A stretch of 64,000 nucleotides of DNA, taken from Bosea vaviloviae (GTDB lineage Bacteria; Pseudomonadota; Alphaproteobacteria; Rhizobiales; Beijerinckiaceae). The notes beneath the pieces are model-generated. The model was not told the DNA's origin and searched no databases. It saw only the letters and a list, made by a program, of their open reading frames with translations. This document shows, in pieces, positions 18,396 through 25,925 of this stretch (positions are counted from its first letter, which is position 1; each line of letters opens with the position of its first letter). Position numbers and translations under genes: made by a program. The stretch is from the NCBI RefSeq assembly GCF_001741865.1, contig NZ_CP017147.1:5509001-5573000 (forward strand). The letters run 5' to 3'.

Positions 18396-19034
18396 TCAGT
18401 CCTGTTTCGCCAGCCAGCCGGCATAGTTGCCGCGCCTGAGGTCGAAGCGGTCGTTCTGGCGCGAATAGCCGTCGCCGAACATGCGGCCGACCGGCTTGTA
18501 GTCGCTCATGCTGACCCGCAGCGTCTTGGGATCGACGAGCCCCGCGCGAGCATGGATGCGGACGACCTCGCCGACCAGCAATTCCCGCGTCGGGCTGAAG
18601 GCGAGCGAAACCTGCTTGCGGCATTCCAAGGCGAAGGGCGCTTCCGCGATACGCGGCACGGCGACGCTGACGCCCGGCAGCAGCGAAAGCCCCGCCGCGT
18701 CGATCTCGCTGACCTCAGGCGGGAAGTCGATGGCGCAGATGTTCATCGCGTCCGCCAACCCCTCATCGACCAGATTGACGACGAATTCACCGGCCGCCGC
18801 GATATGGCGGGTCGTGTCCTTGGGGTGGTTGCCGGGCCCGTGCTGCAGGCCGAGCACGACCAGGGCCGGATCCTCCGAGAAGACGTTGAAGAAGCTGAAC
18901 GGCGCCGCGTTGACGACGCCTTCGGGTGAAACGCAGGTGACGAGCGCGATCGGGCGCGGCGTCACGCTGGCGCAGAGCAATTTGTAGCGCTCACGCGGTT
19001 CGAGATCGGCAAAGGCGGCGGTGAAGTCGGTCAT
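18396..19034 (-). CDS. Flavin reductase family protein
   Basis: 212 residues with the split-barrel FMN-binding fold: LCASVTPRPIALVTCVSPEG near the N-terminus and APFSFFNVFSEDPALVVLG, the FMN-contacting loop. Members of this clade (short DIM6/NTAB type) reduce or simply bind FMN, sometimes as partners of monooxygenases. The Met at 19034 was taken; an in-frame ATG at 19058 is an alternative with eight extra residues. No partner oxygenase is adjacent. Confidence 0.85.
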   Translation of the reverse strand: MTDFTAAFADLEPRERYKLLCASVTPRPIALVTCVSPEGVVNAAPFSFFNVFSEDPALVVLGLQHGPGNHPKDTTRHIAAAGEFVVNLVDEGLADAMNICAIDFPPEVSEIDAAGLSLLPGVSVAVPRIAEAPFALECRKQVSLAFSPTRELLVGEVVRIHARAGLVDPKTLRVSMSDYKPVGRMFGDGYSRQNDRFDLRRGNYAGWLAKQD

Positions 19035-19082
19035 GGATGCGGTCCGCTCAAATGCCATGGGTTGGAAGAACCGTCCCCTCGC

Positions 19083-19217
19083 CGTCATCCTGGGCGACCG
19101 CAGGTCGACCCGGGATCCATCGTAGCGCGCTGAACTCTACGATGGATCCCAGCGCTCCGCGGAGTTTATCCTTGGGCCGATCGAAGATCGGACCCGGGGG
19201 CTACGGCCAGGATGACG
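19083..19217. repeat. Inverted-repeat intergenic element, family B copy 1
   Basis: Ends CGTCATCCTGG / CCAGGATGACG, with an internal dyad GGGATCCATCGTAG / CTACGATGGATCCC. The same plan is found at 47317-47423. Confidence 0.75.
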
Positions 19218-19241
19218 CGAGGAGATGGATAGGCTGGAGCC

Positions 19242-20171
19242 TCACTCCGGCTCGATCACGCCGACCTGCGCCGTGATCGGCCCGTAATGTTCGATGCGGC
19301 GATGGCGCTTGAAGTCGAAGATCGTCGCCTTGCCGAAGCGGGTGTCGTCGAGGTCGCAAGCATGGACGATGACGCCATCCGCCTCACTCTCCAGCTCGGC
19401 TACGATCTCGCCGTCGGGATTCACGATCAGCGTACCGCCCATGCAGTGATGGCCGTCCTCGTCGCCGGCCTTCGCGACAGCCACGACCCAGGTTGCATTC
19501 TGATAGGCCCCGGCCTGGACCGAGAGCCTGTGATGGAACAGCCGTTGCGCCATGCCCTCTCCGGGCTTCTGCGAATTGACCGACGGCGTGTTGAAGCCGA
19601 GCACCACCATCTCGACGCCCTGAAGGCCCATGACACGATAGCTCTCGGGCCAGCGCCGGTCGTTGCAGATCATCATGCCCATCAGCCCGCCCATCAGCCG
19701 CCAGACCGGAAAGCCGAGATCGCCCGGCTCGAAATAGCGCTTCTCGAGATGCTGATGCGCGCGCTCGGGATCGAACTCGACATGGCCCGGCAGGTGGATC
19801 TTGCGGTATTTGCCGACGATCGTGCCCTCACGATCGACCAGGATCGAGGTGTTGAAATGCCGGCCTTCCGGCGTGAGCTCGGCATAGCCGAAGCTCATCC
19901 CCATGCCGTGCTCGCGCGCCCGTTCGAACAGAGGCTGCACCGCCGGGTTCGGCATCGCAGCCTCAAACCAATGGTCGGCCTCGGCCCGGTCCTCATGATG
20001 CCAGCGCGGGAAGAAGGTGGTCAGCGCCAGCTCCGGATAGATGATCAGCTCGGCGCCTTTCGCCTTGGCTTCATCCATCAGGGCAATCATCCGGGCGACG
20101 ACGATGTCGCGGCCCTCGGCCTTCTGGATCGGCCCGAGCTGGGCGGCGGCGACGGTCAGGATACGGGACAT
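19242..20171 (-). CDS. N-carbamoyl-D-amino-acid hydrolase
   Basis: 309-residue nitrilase-superfamily amidohydrolase, cytosolic, releasing D-amino acid, CO2 and ammonia from N-carbamoyl-D-amino acids. The catalytic triad sits where it does in Agrobacterium DCase: Glu47 in IIYPELALTTFFPRW, Lys124 in KYRKIHLPG and Cys169 in MMICNDRRWPE. Length matches (about 304). Start at 20171 (MSRILTVAAAQLGPIQ) is the family start; longer frames upstream run into repeat DNA. No hydantoinase gene is beside it, so the source of its substrate is not apparent. It is of interest that the window has a second ureido-compound pathway at 36-43 kb. Confidence 0.92.
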   Translation of the reverse strand: MSRILTVAAAQLGPIQKAEGRDIVVARMIALMDEAKAKGAELIIYPELALTTFFPRWHHEDRAEADHWFEAAMPNPAVQPLFERAREHGMGMSFGYAELTPEGRHFNTSILVDREGTIVGKYRKIHLPGHVEFDPERAHQHLEKRYFEPGDLGFPVWRLMGGLMGMMICNDRRWPESYRVMGLQGVEMVVLGFNTPSVNSQKPGEGMAQRLFHHRLSVQAGAYQNATWVVAVAKAGDEDGHHCMGGTLIVNPDGEIVAELESEADGVIVHACDLDDTRFGKATIFDFKRHRRIEHYGPITAQVGVIEPE

Positions 20172-20500
20172 GGAACCTCGGTATCGGAAATCTAGGCAGG
20201 CTTTGCCGGTGGGGTTGCGTCTGGATGGCAATGACGGCGCCATCCTTGCGCCGAGACGCGCTTGCGCCAAGACGGCGCGACGCAAGGGGGCCAAGCGAAA
20301 ACGATGCCAAGCCCTCATGATGCGAGCGCCGGTTCGCGGCAGATGTCGGGCGGCGACCAAGAGCCGGAGCAGGATCAATGCGAAAAACCGGTTCCCTCTT
20401 TTTCGCATCCCGCTCTGGCGCCAACGACCCGATATGGATGCGCCCCGCAGCCTTGCGGCTCGGGGCGCTGGAACGGGTGATGTGTCGAGCGGCGGCGCGA
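20172..20500. other. Intergenic stretch between hydrolase and cheY
   Basis: No gene seen. At 20358-20417 is a partial family D repeat (GGAGCAGGATCAATGCGAAA, as at 613-732). At 20440-20468 is a GC-rich stem-loop (GCGCCCCG...CGGGGCGC) placed downstream of cheY on its strand; it lacks a clear T-run, so it is only a possible terminator. Confidence 0.5.
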
Positions 20501-20893
20501 TTATGAACTCAGCGACAGAACCTTCTTCACGCGCACTTCGAGGTCGCGCAACTCATAGGGCTTCACCACATAATGGTCGGCGCCGTTGGTGGTCGCCTCG
20601 TCCATCTTGTCGACCGAGCGCTCGGAGGTCGCCATGATGATCTTGATCTGGTTCAGCTCCGGCACCGAACGGATCGCACGCAGCAAATCGATGCCGCTCA
20701 TGCCGTCCATGTTCCAGTCGAGCAGCAGCAGATCGTAGCGCTTGCTCTGCATCTTCATCAGGGCTTCGCGGGCGTTCTCGGCCTCGTCGATATCCTGGAA
20801 TTCGATCTGCTTCAGAAAATACGTCGCGAGCCCGCGCATGCTCTTCTGATCGTCGACCACGAGGATCCTGTAGTCGCTTCTCGCCTTCATCAC
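20501..20893 (-). CDS. cheY: CheY-type response regulator
   Basis: 130-residue single receiver domain. The acidic pair Asp14-Asp15 (ILVVDDQKS), phospho-acceptor Asp59 (LLLLDWNMDGMSG), the switch Thr/Ser in IIMATSE and Lys in YVVKPYE are all present, so it should be phosphorylated by CheA and act at the flagellar motor. It is the last gene of the chemotaxis block, 7 bases after cheB. A second CheY is encoded upstream of cheA. Confidence 0.93.
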   Translation of the reverse strand: MMKARSDYRILVVDDQKSMRGLATYFLKQIEFQDIDEAENAREALMKMQSKRYDLLLLDWNMDGMSGIDLLRAIRSVPELNQIKIIMATSERSVDKMDEATTNGADHYVVKPYELRDLEVRVKKVLSLSS

Positions 20894-20900
20894 GCTCTCC

Positions 20901-21983
20901 TCACGCGGTGCGCAGATGCGGTCGCTCGCCGATCAGGTTGCCGACAGCGGCACCGATCTGATCGAGCGGCACCACCCTGTCGGCGGCACCCAATTCGTAG
21001 GCCGCTTTCGGCATCCCGTTTACCACACAGGTTTCCCCACTTTGGATTAACGTCTCCGCACCAGCTTTACGCATGGCTAACAAACCGTCAGCGCCATCGC
21101 GGCCCATCCCGGTAAGCAGAATGCCGACCGCATGCTGGCCGAGGCTGCGCGCCACCGAATGGAACATCACGTCGACGGAAGGGCTGTGGCCGCTGACCAA
21201 TGGCCCTTCCCGCAGCACGCAGACGAGTTCGCCCCGGCGCTCCTCGATCTCGAGATGGCGCGGCCCGCCGGGCGCGACCACCGCCATGCCGGGTTTCAGC
21301 TTGTCGCCATCGGCGGCCTCGCGGACATCGAGGCCTGTCGCGGTCGCCAGGCGCGCCGCGAATTTCGCGGTGTAGCCGGGCGGCATATGCTGCACCACGA
21401 CGACAGGGATACGCAGATGCGCGAGGTCCCGCATCACCACCTGGACGGCCGGCACGCCGCCGGTCGAGGCGCCGATCGCGATCAGCGAGGTGCGCCCGCC
21501 GCGCGCCGGCTCGCGTGCCAGCACCGGACGTGCGGGCGCGGCCTCGCGCCGCGCGGCGAACATACGCCGGCTCACTGAGGCCCGCGACAGCGCCGCAACC
21601 AGATGCTTCATGAAGCCTTCGAGCGTATGCGTCGTGCCGTCGGGCTTCTCGATGAAATCGATCGCGCCGAGCTCCAGCGCCTGGATGGTGTTGTCGGCGC
21701 CCGGCCCTCCGAAAGCCGAGACGATCAGCACCGGCAACGGGTCCTGCTTGAGCACGCGGGCCAGCAGCTTGAGGCCGTGGCGACCTGGCAATTCGAGATC
21801 GAGCGTCAGGACGTCGGGCCGCAATTCCTGGATCGCGTCCCAGCCTTCCTCGGCGCTGCCGGCGACGCCGATCACCTTGAAGCCGGGTGCGGAATCGATG
21901 ATCTGCGTCATCAGCTTCTGCATCAGCACGGAATCGTCGACGACGAGGACTTTCACCGGGCCAGGAGAGGTCAGCGTGCTCAT
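20901..21983 (-). CDS. cheB: Chemotaxis response regulator protein-glutamate methylesterase
   Basis: 360 residues. N-terminal receiver (about 10-125; KVLVVDDSVLMQ and LTLDLELPGRHGL hold the acidic site) and C-terminal methylesterase (from about 165). The catalytic Ser is in AIGASTGGVPAVQ, His in VVVQHMPPGYT and Asp in LLTGMGRDGADGL. It removes methyl groups from receptors, opposing CheR, and deamidates some glutamines. ATG at 21983 overlaps the cheD stop (TGATG); a GTG one codon earlier is less likely. Confidence 0.95.
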   Translation of the reverse strand: MSTLTSPGPVKVLVVDDSVLMQKLMTQIIDSAPGFKVIGVAGSAEEGWDAIQELRPDVLTLDLELPGRHGLKLLARVLKQDPLPVLIVSAFGGPGADNTIQALELGAIDFIEKPDGTTHTLEGFMKHLVAALSRASVSRRMFAARREAAPARPVLAREPARGGRTSLIAIGASTGGVPAVQVVMRDLAHLRIPVVVVQHMPPGYTAKFAARLATATGLDVREAADGDKLKPGMAVVAPGGPRHLEIEERRGELVCVLREGPLVSGHSPSVDVMFHSVARSLGQHAVGILLTGMGRDGADGLLAMRKAGAETLIQSGETCVVNGMPKAAYELGAADRVVPLDQIGAAVGNLIGERPHLRTA

Positions 21984-22576
21984 CACCAGATCTCCACTTC
22001 ACCAGCCACGGGTTGAGTCTTGAGGCGATTGAGGTAAGCGACTTCCTGCTCGTGCTCGCTGTCGCGCGTGCTCGGCTGCACATGCTGCACCCAGGCTCGG
22101 CCGGTTGAAGGCTGGTAATGGATGCGGCGCGAGCGCGTGCCACCGACGTCCTTGGACACCACGGGAATGCCCTCCACCCTCAGAAACTCATTGACGAAAG
22201 CGATGTTGCCGTCGCCGATCGCCAGCATCGTGGCGCCCGACAGCACGCGCGCCCCGCCGAAGACCTTGGCTTCGAGATTGCCGCGCCTGGCGCCGCGCTT
22301 GAGCAGGCCGTTGATCAGGACCTCCATAGCGGTATCGCCATAGCGCTCGCCGGCATTGGTGTCCGAACCGCCGTTGTTCTTCGGCAGCAGGAAATGGTTC
22401 AGCCCGCCGACCCCGACTTGGGGATCGCGCATGCACACCGAGATGCAGGAGCCGAGCACGGTCGCCACGATCTCGTCCTTGGCCGCGGTGATCTCATGCT
22501 CGCCTGGCGCGACCGTGATGATCGTCGCCTCGAAGCGCGGGTCGAAATAGCGACGAGAGGCCCGGGCAACGCTCAT
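21983..22576 (-). CDS. cheD: Chemoreceptor glutamine deamidase CheD
   Basis: 197 residues. CheD deamidates receptor glutamines and, in some systems, assists CheC. The Thr/Cys pair is in ATVLGSCISVCMRD and the His in GGLNHFLLPK, matching the papain-like active site. The C-terminal 40 residues are charged and variable, beyond the common 160-residue length. It lies between cheR and cheB with four-base overlaps on the cheR side, as in other alphaproteobacterial che operons. Confidence 0.94.
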   Translation of the reverse strand: MSVARASRRYFDPRFEATIITVAPGEHEITAAKDEIVATVLGSCISVCMRDPQVGVGGLNHFLLPKNNGGSDTNAGERYGDTAMEVLINGLLKRGARRGNLEAKVFGGARVLSGATMLAIGDGNIAFVNEFLRVEGIPVVSKDVGGTRSRRIHYQPSTGRAWVQHVQPSTRDSEHEQEVAYLNRLKTQPVAGEVEIW

Positions 22577-23418
22577 GCTGTTCTCTCATAGATGGTGCGG
22601 CCGATAAGCCGGAGCTGGGGGTGCGGCTGCGGGAGCGATTCCGAATGGCCGAGATAGAGGAAACCGCCCGGCGCCAGCAGCGCCACGAAGCGGTCGAGGA
22701 TCGAAGCCTTGGTCTGGGTGTCGAAATAGATGAAGACATTGCGGCAGAAGATCACGTCGAACGGCCCGCCCATCGGCCATTTTTCGATCAGGTTGAGCCG
22801 CTTGAATGCGATCAGCCGGCGCAAATCCTCGCTGATGCGCGCCTCGCCCCTGGCCGCAGCCTCAAGTTTGAGCAGCGGCTTGACGTCGGGCGGCAGCCGC
22901 TCGAACAATTCGCTCGGATAGAGCCCCGCTTCCGCCCGCTCCAGGATATCGGTGTCGATGTCGGTCGCCAGGATACGGAAATCGACATCGCTGCGCGAGC
23001 CCAGCACGTCGCGCGAGGTCGCCGCGATGCTGTAAGGCTCCTCGCCCGAGGAACAGGCCGAGGACCAGATCCGGATACGCCCGCGCCGCCCGCTGCGCTC
23101 CTGCAGCAATTTCGGCAGCACATCCTTGCGCAGATGGTCGAAATGATGCCGCTCGCGGAAGAAGGCGGTGTGGTTGGTGGTCACCGCATTGATCAGCTCG
23201 GGGATCTCGGAGACGGCGCCCGGCGTTTTCAGGAAAGCGCAGTACTCGGCGACCGAGCCCAGCCCAAGCGCCTTGACGCGACGCGCCAGCCGCCCGCGCG
23301 TCATCGCCTCCTTGTGCTCGCGGATGACGATGCCGGCATGCTCGTAAACGAGCTTGGCGATGAAGCCCATGTCGTCGCGCGTCAATGTCGCGTCGGCGAA
23401 GGCTTGGGGGGCGAGCAT
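22573..23418 (-). CDS. cheR: Chemotaxis protein methyltransferase CheR
   Basis: 281 residues. SAM-dependent methylation of receptor glutamates. The N-terminal helical domain is followed by the Rossmann methyltransferase: RIRIWSSACSSGEEPYSIA binds SAM and FDVIFCRNVFIYFD is the C-terminal motif. The start at 23418 has GAGGT 8 bases upstream; an ATG at 23451 would overlap the preceding MCP stop. The adjacent MCP ends in a pentapeptide of the CheR-tether type. Confidence 0.94.
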   Translation of the reverse strand: MLAPQAFADATLTRDDMGFIAKLVYEHAGIVIREHKEAMTRGRLARRVKALGLGSVAEYCAFLKTPGAVSEIPELINAVTTNHTAFFRERHHFDHLRKDVLPKLLQERSGRRGRIRIWSSACSSGEEPYSIAATSRDVLGSRSDVDFRILATDIDTDILERAEAGLYPSELFERLPPDVKPLLKLEAAARGEARISEDLRRLIAFKRLNLIEKWPMGGPFDVIFCRNVFIYFDTQTKASILDRFVALLAPGGFLYLGHSESLPQPHPQLRLIGRTIYERTA

Positions 23419-23435
23419 GGCGTTGGACCTCGACA

Positions 23436-25322
23436 CTAGAATTCCGACCATTCCTCGGCGCGACCGCCGCCTGCCACGCGACGACGAAGCACCATCTTCT
23501 GCGGCGGAGCGGGCTCCGACCGGCGCGTCTCGACACGGCGCGGCAGGTGCGCCGGCTCTGCCCTGACCTGCACTCCGCCGAACCGCGGGGCCGTCTCCGT
23601 CTGGAAAAACGCGACGAGTTCCTTCAGCGTCGCGATCTGCTCCATGAGTTCGCCAGCCGAGGTCGCGCTCTGCTCGGCCAGCGCCGAGTTCGCCTGCGTC
23701 GTCTCGTCCATATGCGCGACGGTCTGGCTCATCTCTCCGATGCCATGCGCCTGCTCGGCAGTGGCCGACGAGATCTCGACGATGGTCGCGGAGACCTTGC
23801 CGGCAGCCGTGACGATCCGGTCCAGCGCCTCGCCGGTCGAGCGCACGAAACGTACCCCCTCCCCAACCTGCTCGTTCGAGCTCGCGATCAGGGCCTTGAT
23901 GTCCTTGGCGGCCTGGCTGGAACGCTGGGCGAGCGAGCGGACTTCCGATGCCACTACCGCGAAGCCCTTGCCGGCGTCGCCGGCGCGCGCCGCCTCCACC
24001 GCCGCGTTCAGCGCCAGCAGATTGGTCTGGAAGGCGATGCCTTCGATAACGGAGACGATCTCGGAAATCTTGACCGACGAATCCTCGATCCGCTCGATCG
24101 CGCCCACCGTCTTGGAGACGACGGCCTTGCCGTCCTCAGCGACGCCCATCGCCTCGCTGGCGAGGTCGGTCGCCTCACGCGAGCGCGCCGCGCTCTGCTT
24201 GACGGAAGCCGCCAACTGTTCCGTCGTCGCTGCCGTTTCCTCGAGATTGACCGCCGTTTGCTCGGTGCGCTGGGCAAGGTCGCCGGCGCCGGCATTGATC
24301 TCGAGCGCAGCGCGCGAGACATGGGCGGCTGTCGCCTGGATCGTCGCCACGGTCTGGGCGAGATGCTCCATCGTGCCGTTCAGGCTCTGCTTCAACTCGC
24401 CGAAGCGGCCGCGATAGGCGCCCTGCACGCGTGACGTCAGGTCGCCCTCGGACAATCCACCGAGCACGCCGGCGAATTCGCCGACCGCATCCTCGACGAG
24501 AGCATTGATGCTGTTGATGCCCTCTGCGATCCGCATCAGCGCCTCGGGCTTGCCGGCCAGCGGAACGCGGCGCGAGAAATCGCCGTCGACGGCAGCCAAG
24601 ACCATGTCGGCGACCTCGGCCGAAGCAGCGAGCTCGTCGGTGAGCTCGAGCCATTCGACCGCGGTGCCGAAGCGGCGTCCATCGGCATGCATCACCGAGG
24701 TCAGCGAGAGCGAGACGGTGCGCCGGCCGAGCGCGAAGCGAATGGCGTCCTGGCCGGTATGCGAGAGGCCTGGCTGGTTGCGCACGCTCTCCATGACCTT
24801 GCCGAGCATGTCCTTGGCCGAGCAGCCCGGGAAAGCCGCGCGGAAGTCCTCCTGCGCCCCGGTAAAGAACTTGAGCAGCGAGCTGTTGACGTAGACGACG
24901 CGATCTTCGGCGTCGCAGACCATGACATTGGTGCGGCAACCGTCGAGTGCGGCACGGATGCGGGCGGATTCGATTGTCCTGTCATGGATGGTCTTGAGTG
25001 CACGGCCGATCTCGCCGATCTCGTCGTGGCGCTGCAATCCGGGGATCACCGCGTCCTCGCCTTCGGCGATCGACACCGCTGCATCGCGCATCGCCGCAAT
25101 CGGGCGCTGGGCTCGATAGGCGAGCAGCCAGCCGAACAGCGCGACGACGCAGAGCGCGGTCGTGCTCAATGTCAGGATCTGGGATGACGCGGCGGCGAGC
25201 ATGCCGCCTGCAACCTGCCAGACGCAGGCGCCGACCGCTCCACCTGCGATGAAGACCACGCCGACGACCATGAGCGGCAGCCTGACCGACAGTCTGGAAA
25301 GGGAACCGAGGGAACTGCCCAT
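23436..25322 (-). CDS. Membrane methyl-accepting chemotaxis protein with PAS domain
   Basis: 628 residues. Two transmembrane helices near the N-terminus (about 14-34 and 50-68) with a very short extracytoplasmic loop between them, then a HAMP segment, a PAS-like domain (VMVCDAEDRVVYVNSSLLKF), a second HAMP-like region and the signalling hairpin with the conserved tip IAFQTNLLALNAAVEAARAG. The sensor is therefore probably cytoplasmic, or redox/energy related. The C-terminus ends EEWSEF, and EWSEF fits the xWxxF pentapeptide that tethers CheR and CheB. It lies between cheW and cheR. Confidence 0.92.
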   Translation of the reverse strand: MGSSLGSLSRLSVRLPLMVVGVVFIAGGAVGACVWQVAGGMLAAASSQILTLSTTALCVVALFGWLLAYRAQRPIAAMRDAAVSIAEGEDAVIPGLQRHDEIGEIGRALKTIHDRTIESARIRAALDGCRTNVMVCDAEDRVVYVNSSLLKFFTGAQEDFRAAFPGCSAKDMLGKVMESVRNQPGLSHTGQDAIRFALGRRTVSLSLTSVMHADGRRFGTAVEWLELTDELAASAEVADMVLAAVDGDFSRRVPLAGKPEALMRIAEGINSINALVEDAVGEFAGVLGGLSEGDLTSRVQGAYRGRFGELKQSLNGTMEHLAQTVATIQATAAHVSRAALEINAGAGDLAQRTEQTAVNLEETAATTEQLAASVKQSAARSREATDLASEAMGVAEDGKAVVSKTVGAIERIEDSSVKISEIVSVIEGIAFQTNLLALNAAVEAARAGDAGKGFAVVASEVRSLAQRSSQAAKDIKALIASSNEQVGEGVRFVRSTGEALDRIVTAAGKVSATIVEISSATAEQAHGIGEMSQTVAHMDETTQANSALAEQSATSAGELMEQIATLKELVAFFQTETAPRFGGVQVRAEPAHLPRRVETRRSEPAPPQKMVLRRRVAGGGRAEEWSEF

Positions 25323-25409
25323 TTTTATCGTTTCTGTCTTGGCGTACGGTTCTGTGATGTGCGGTTCTTCCTGACGCTGAACGCAACCCCTTTTGGAAGT
25401 GGACCTATC

Positions 25410-25925
25410 TCAGGCGGCGCGGGCCGCCTTTGCCATCGCGCCCTCGGTGCCGCCGTCGCGGATCACGGCCGCGAGATCGAGCAAGGCGACGATATCGGTG
25501 TCGAGCAGGACGAGGCCTTCGATCAGGCCATGCTCGTCGCGCTCCAGATCGGGCGCCGGGCGAACCGCGCTGACCGGGACGTCGACGATGTCGGAGACCG
25601 AGTCGACCAGCAGGCCCGCGACCTTGTCCTCGATGTCGACGACGACGATGACATGGGTCGCAGTCGCATCGGTGAGGCCGAGCCCGATCGAGGTGCGCAG
25701 GTCGTAGACCGCCAGGATCACGCCGCGCAGGTTGAGTACGCCGCGCACATGAGGCGCCGCATGCGGCAGCGGCGTCGTCGCCTGCCAGCCCTTGATCTCG
25801 CGCACCATGCCGACATCGATGCCGAAGGTCCGGTCGCCGACCTTGAAGGTGACGATGCGGCGCACCGCCGATTCCGGCTGCGCCGACGAGAAATGCTTTT
25901 CGCCGAGTTGAAGGGTCATGATCAT
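25410..25925 (-). CDS. cheW: Chemotaxis coupling protein CheW
   Basis: 171 residues, a single CheW SH3-like double barrel linking receptors to CheA. Typical segments: IVTFKVGDRTFGIDVGMVRE, HVRGVLNLRGVILAVYDLR (NLRG motif) and VGLLVDSVSDIV-like GLLVDSVSDIVDVP. The start at 25925 overlaps the cheA stop by four bases; an ATG two codons later is an alternative. The C-terminal tail after 160 is Ala-rich and non-conserved. Confidence 0.93.
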   Translation of the reverse strand: MIMTLQLGEKHFSSAQPESAVRRIVTFKVGDRTFGIDVGMVREIKGWQATTPLPHAAPHVRGVLNLRGVILAVYDLRTSIGLGLTDATATHVIVVVDIEDKVAGLLVDSVSDIVDVPVSAVRPAPDLERDEHGLIEGLVLLDTDIVALLDLAAVIRDGGTEGAMAKAARAA

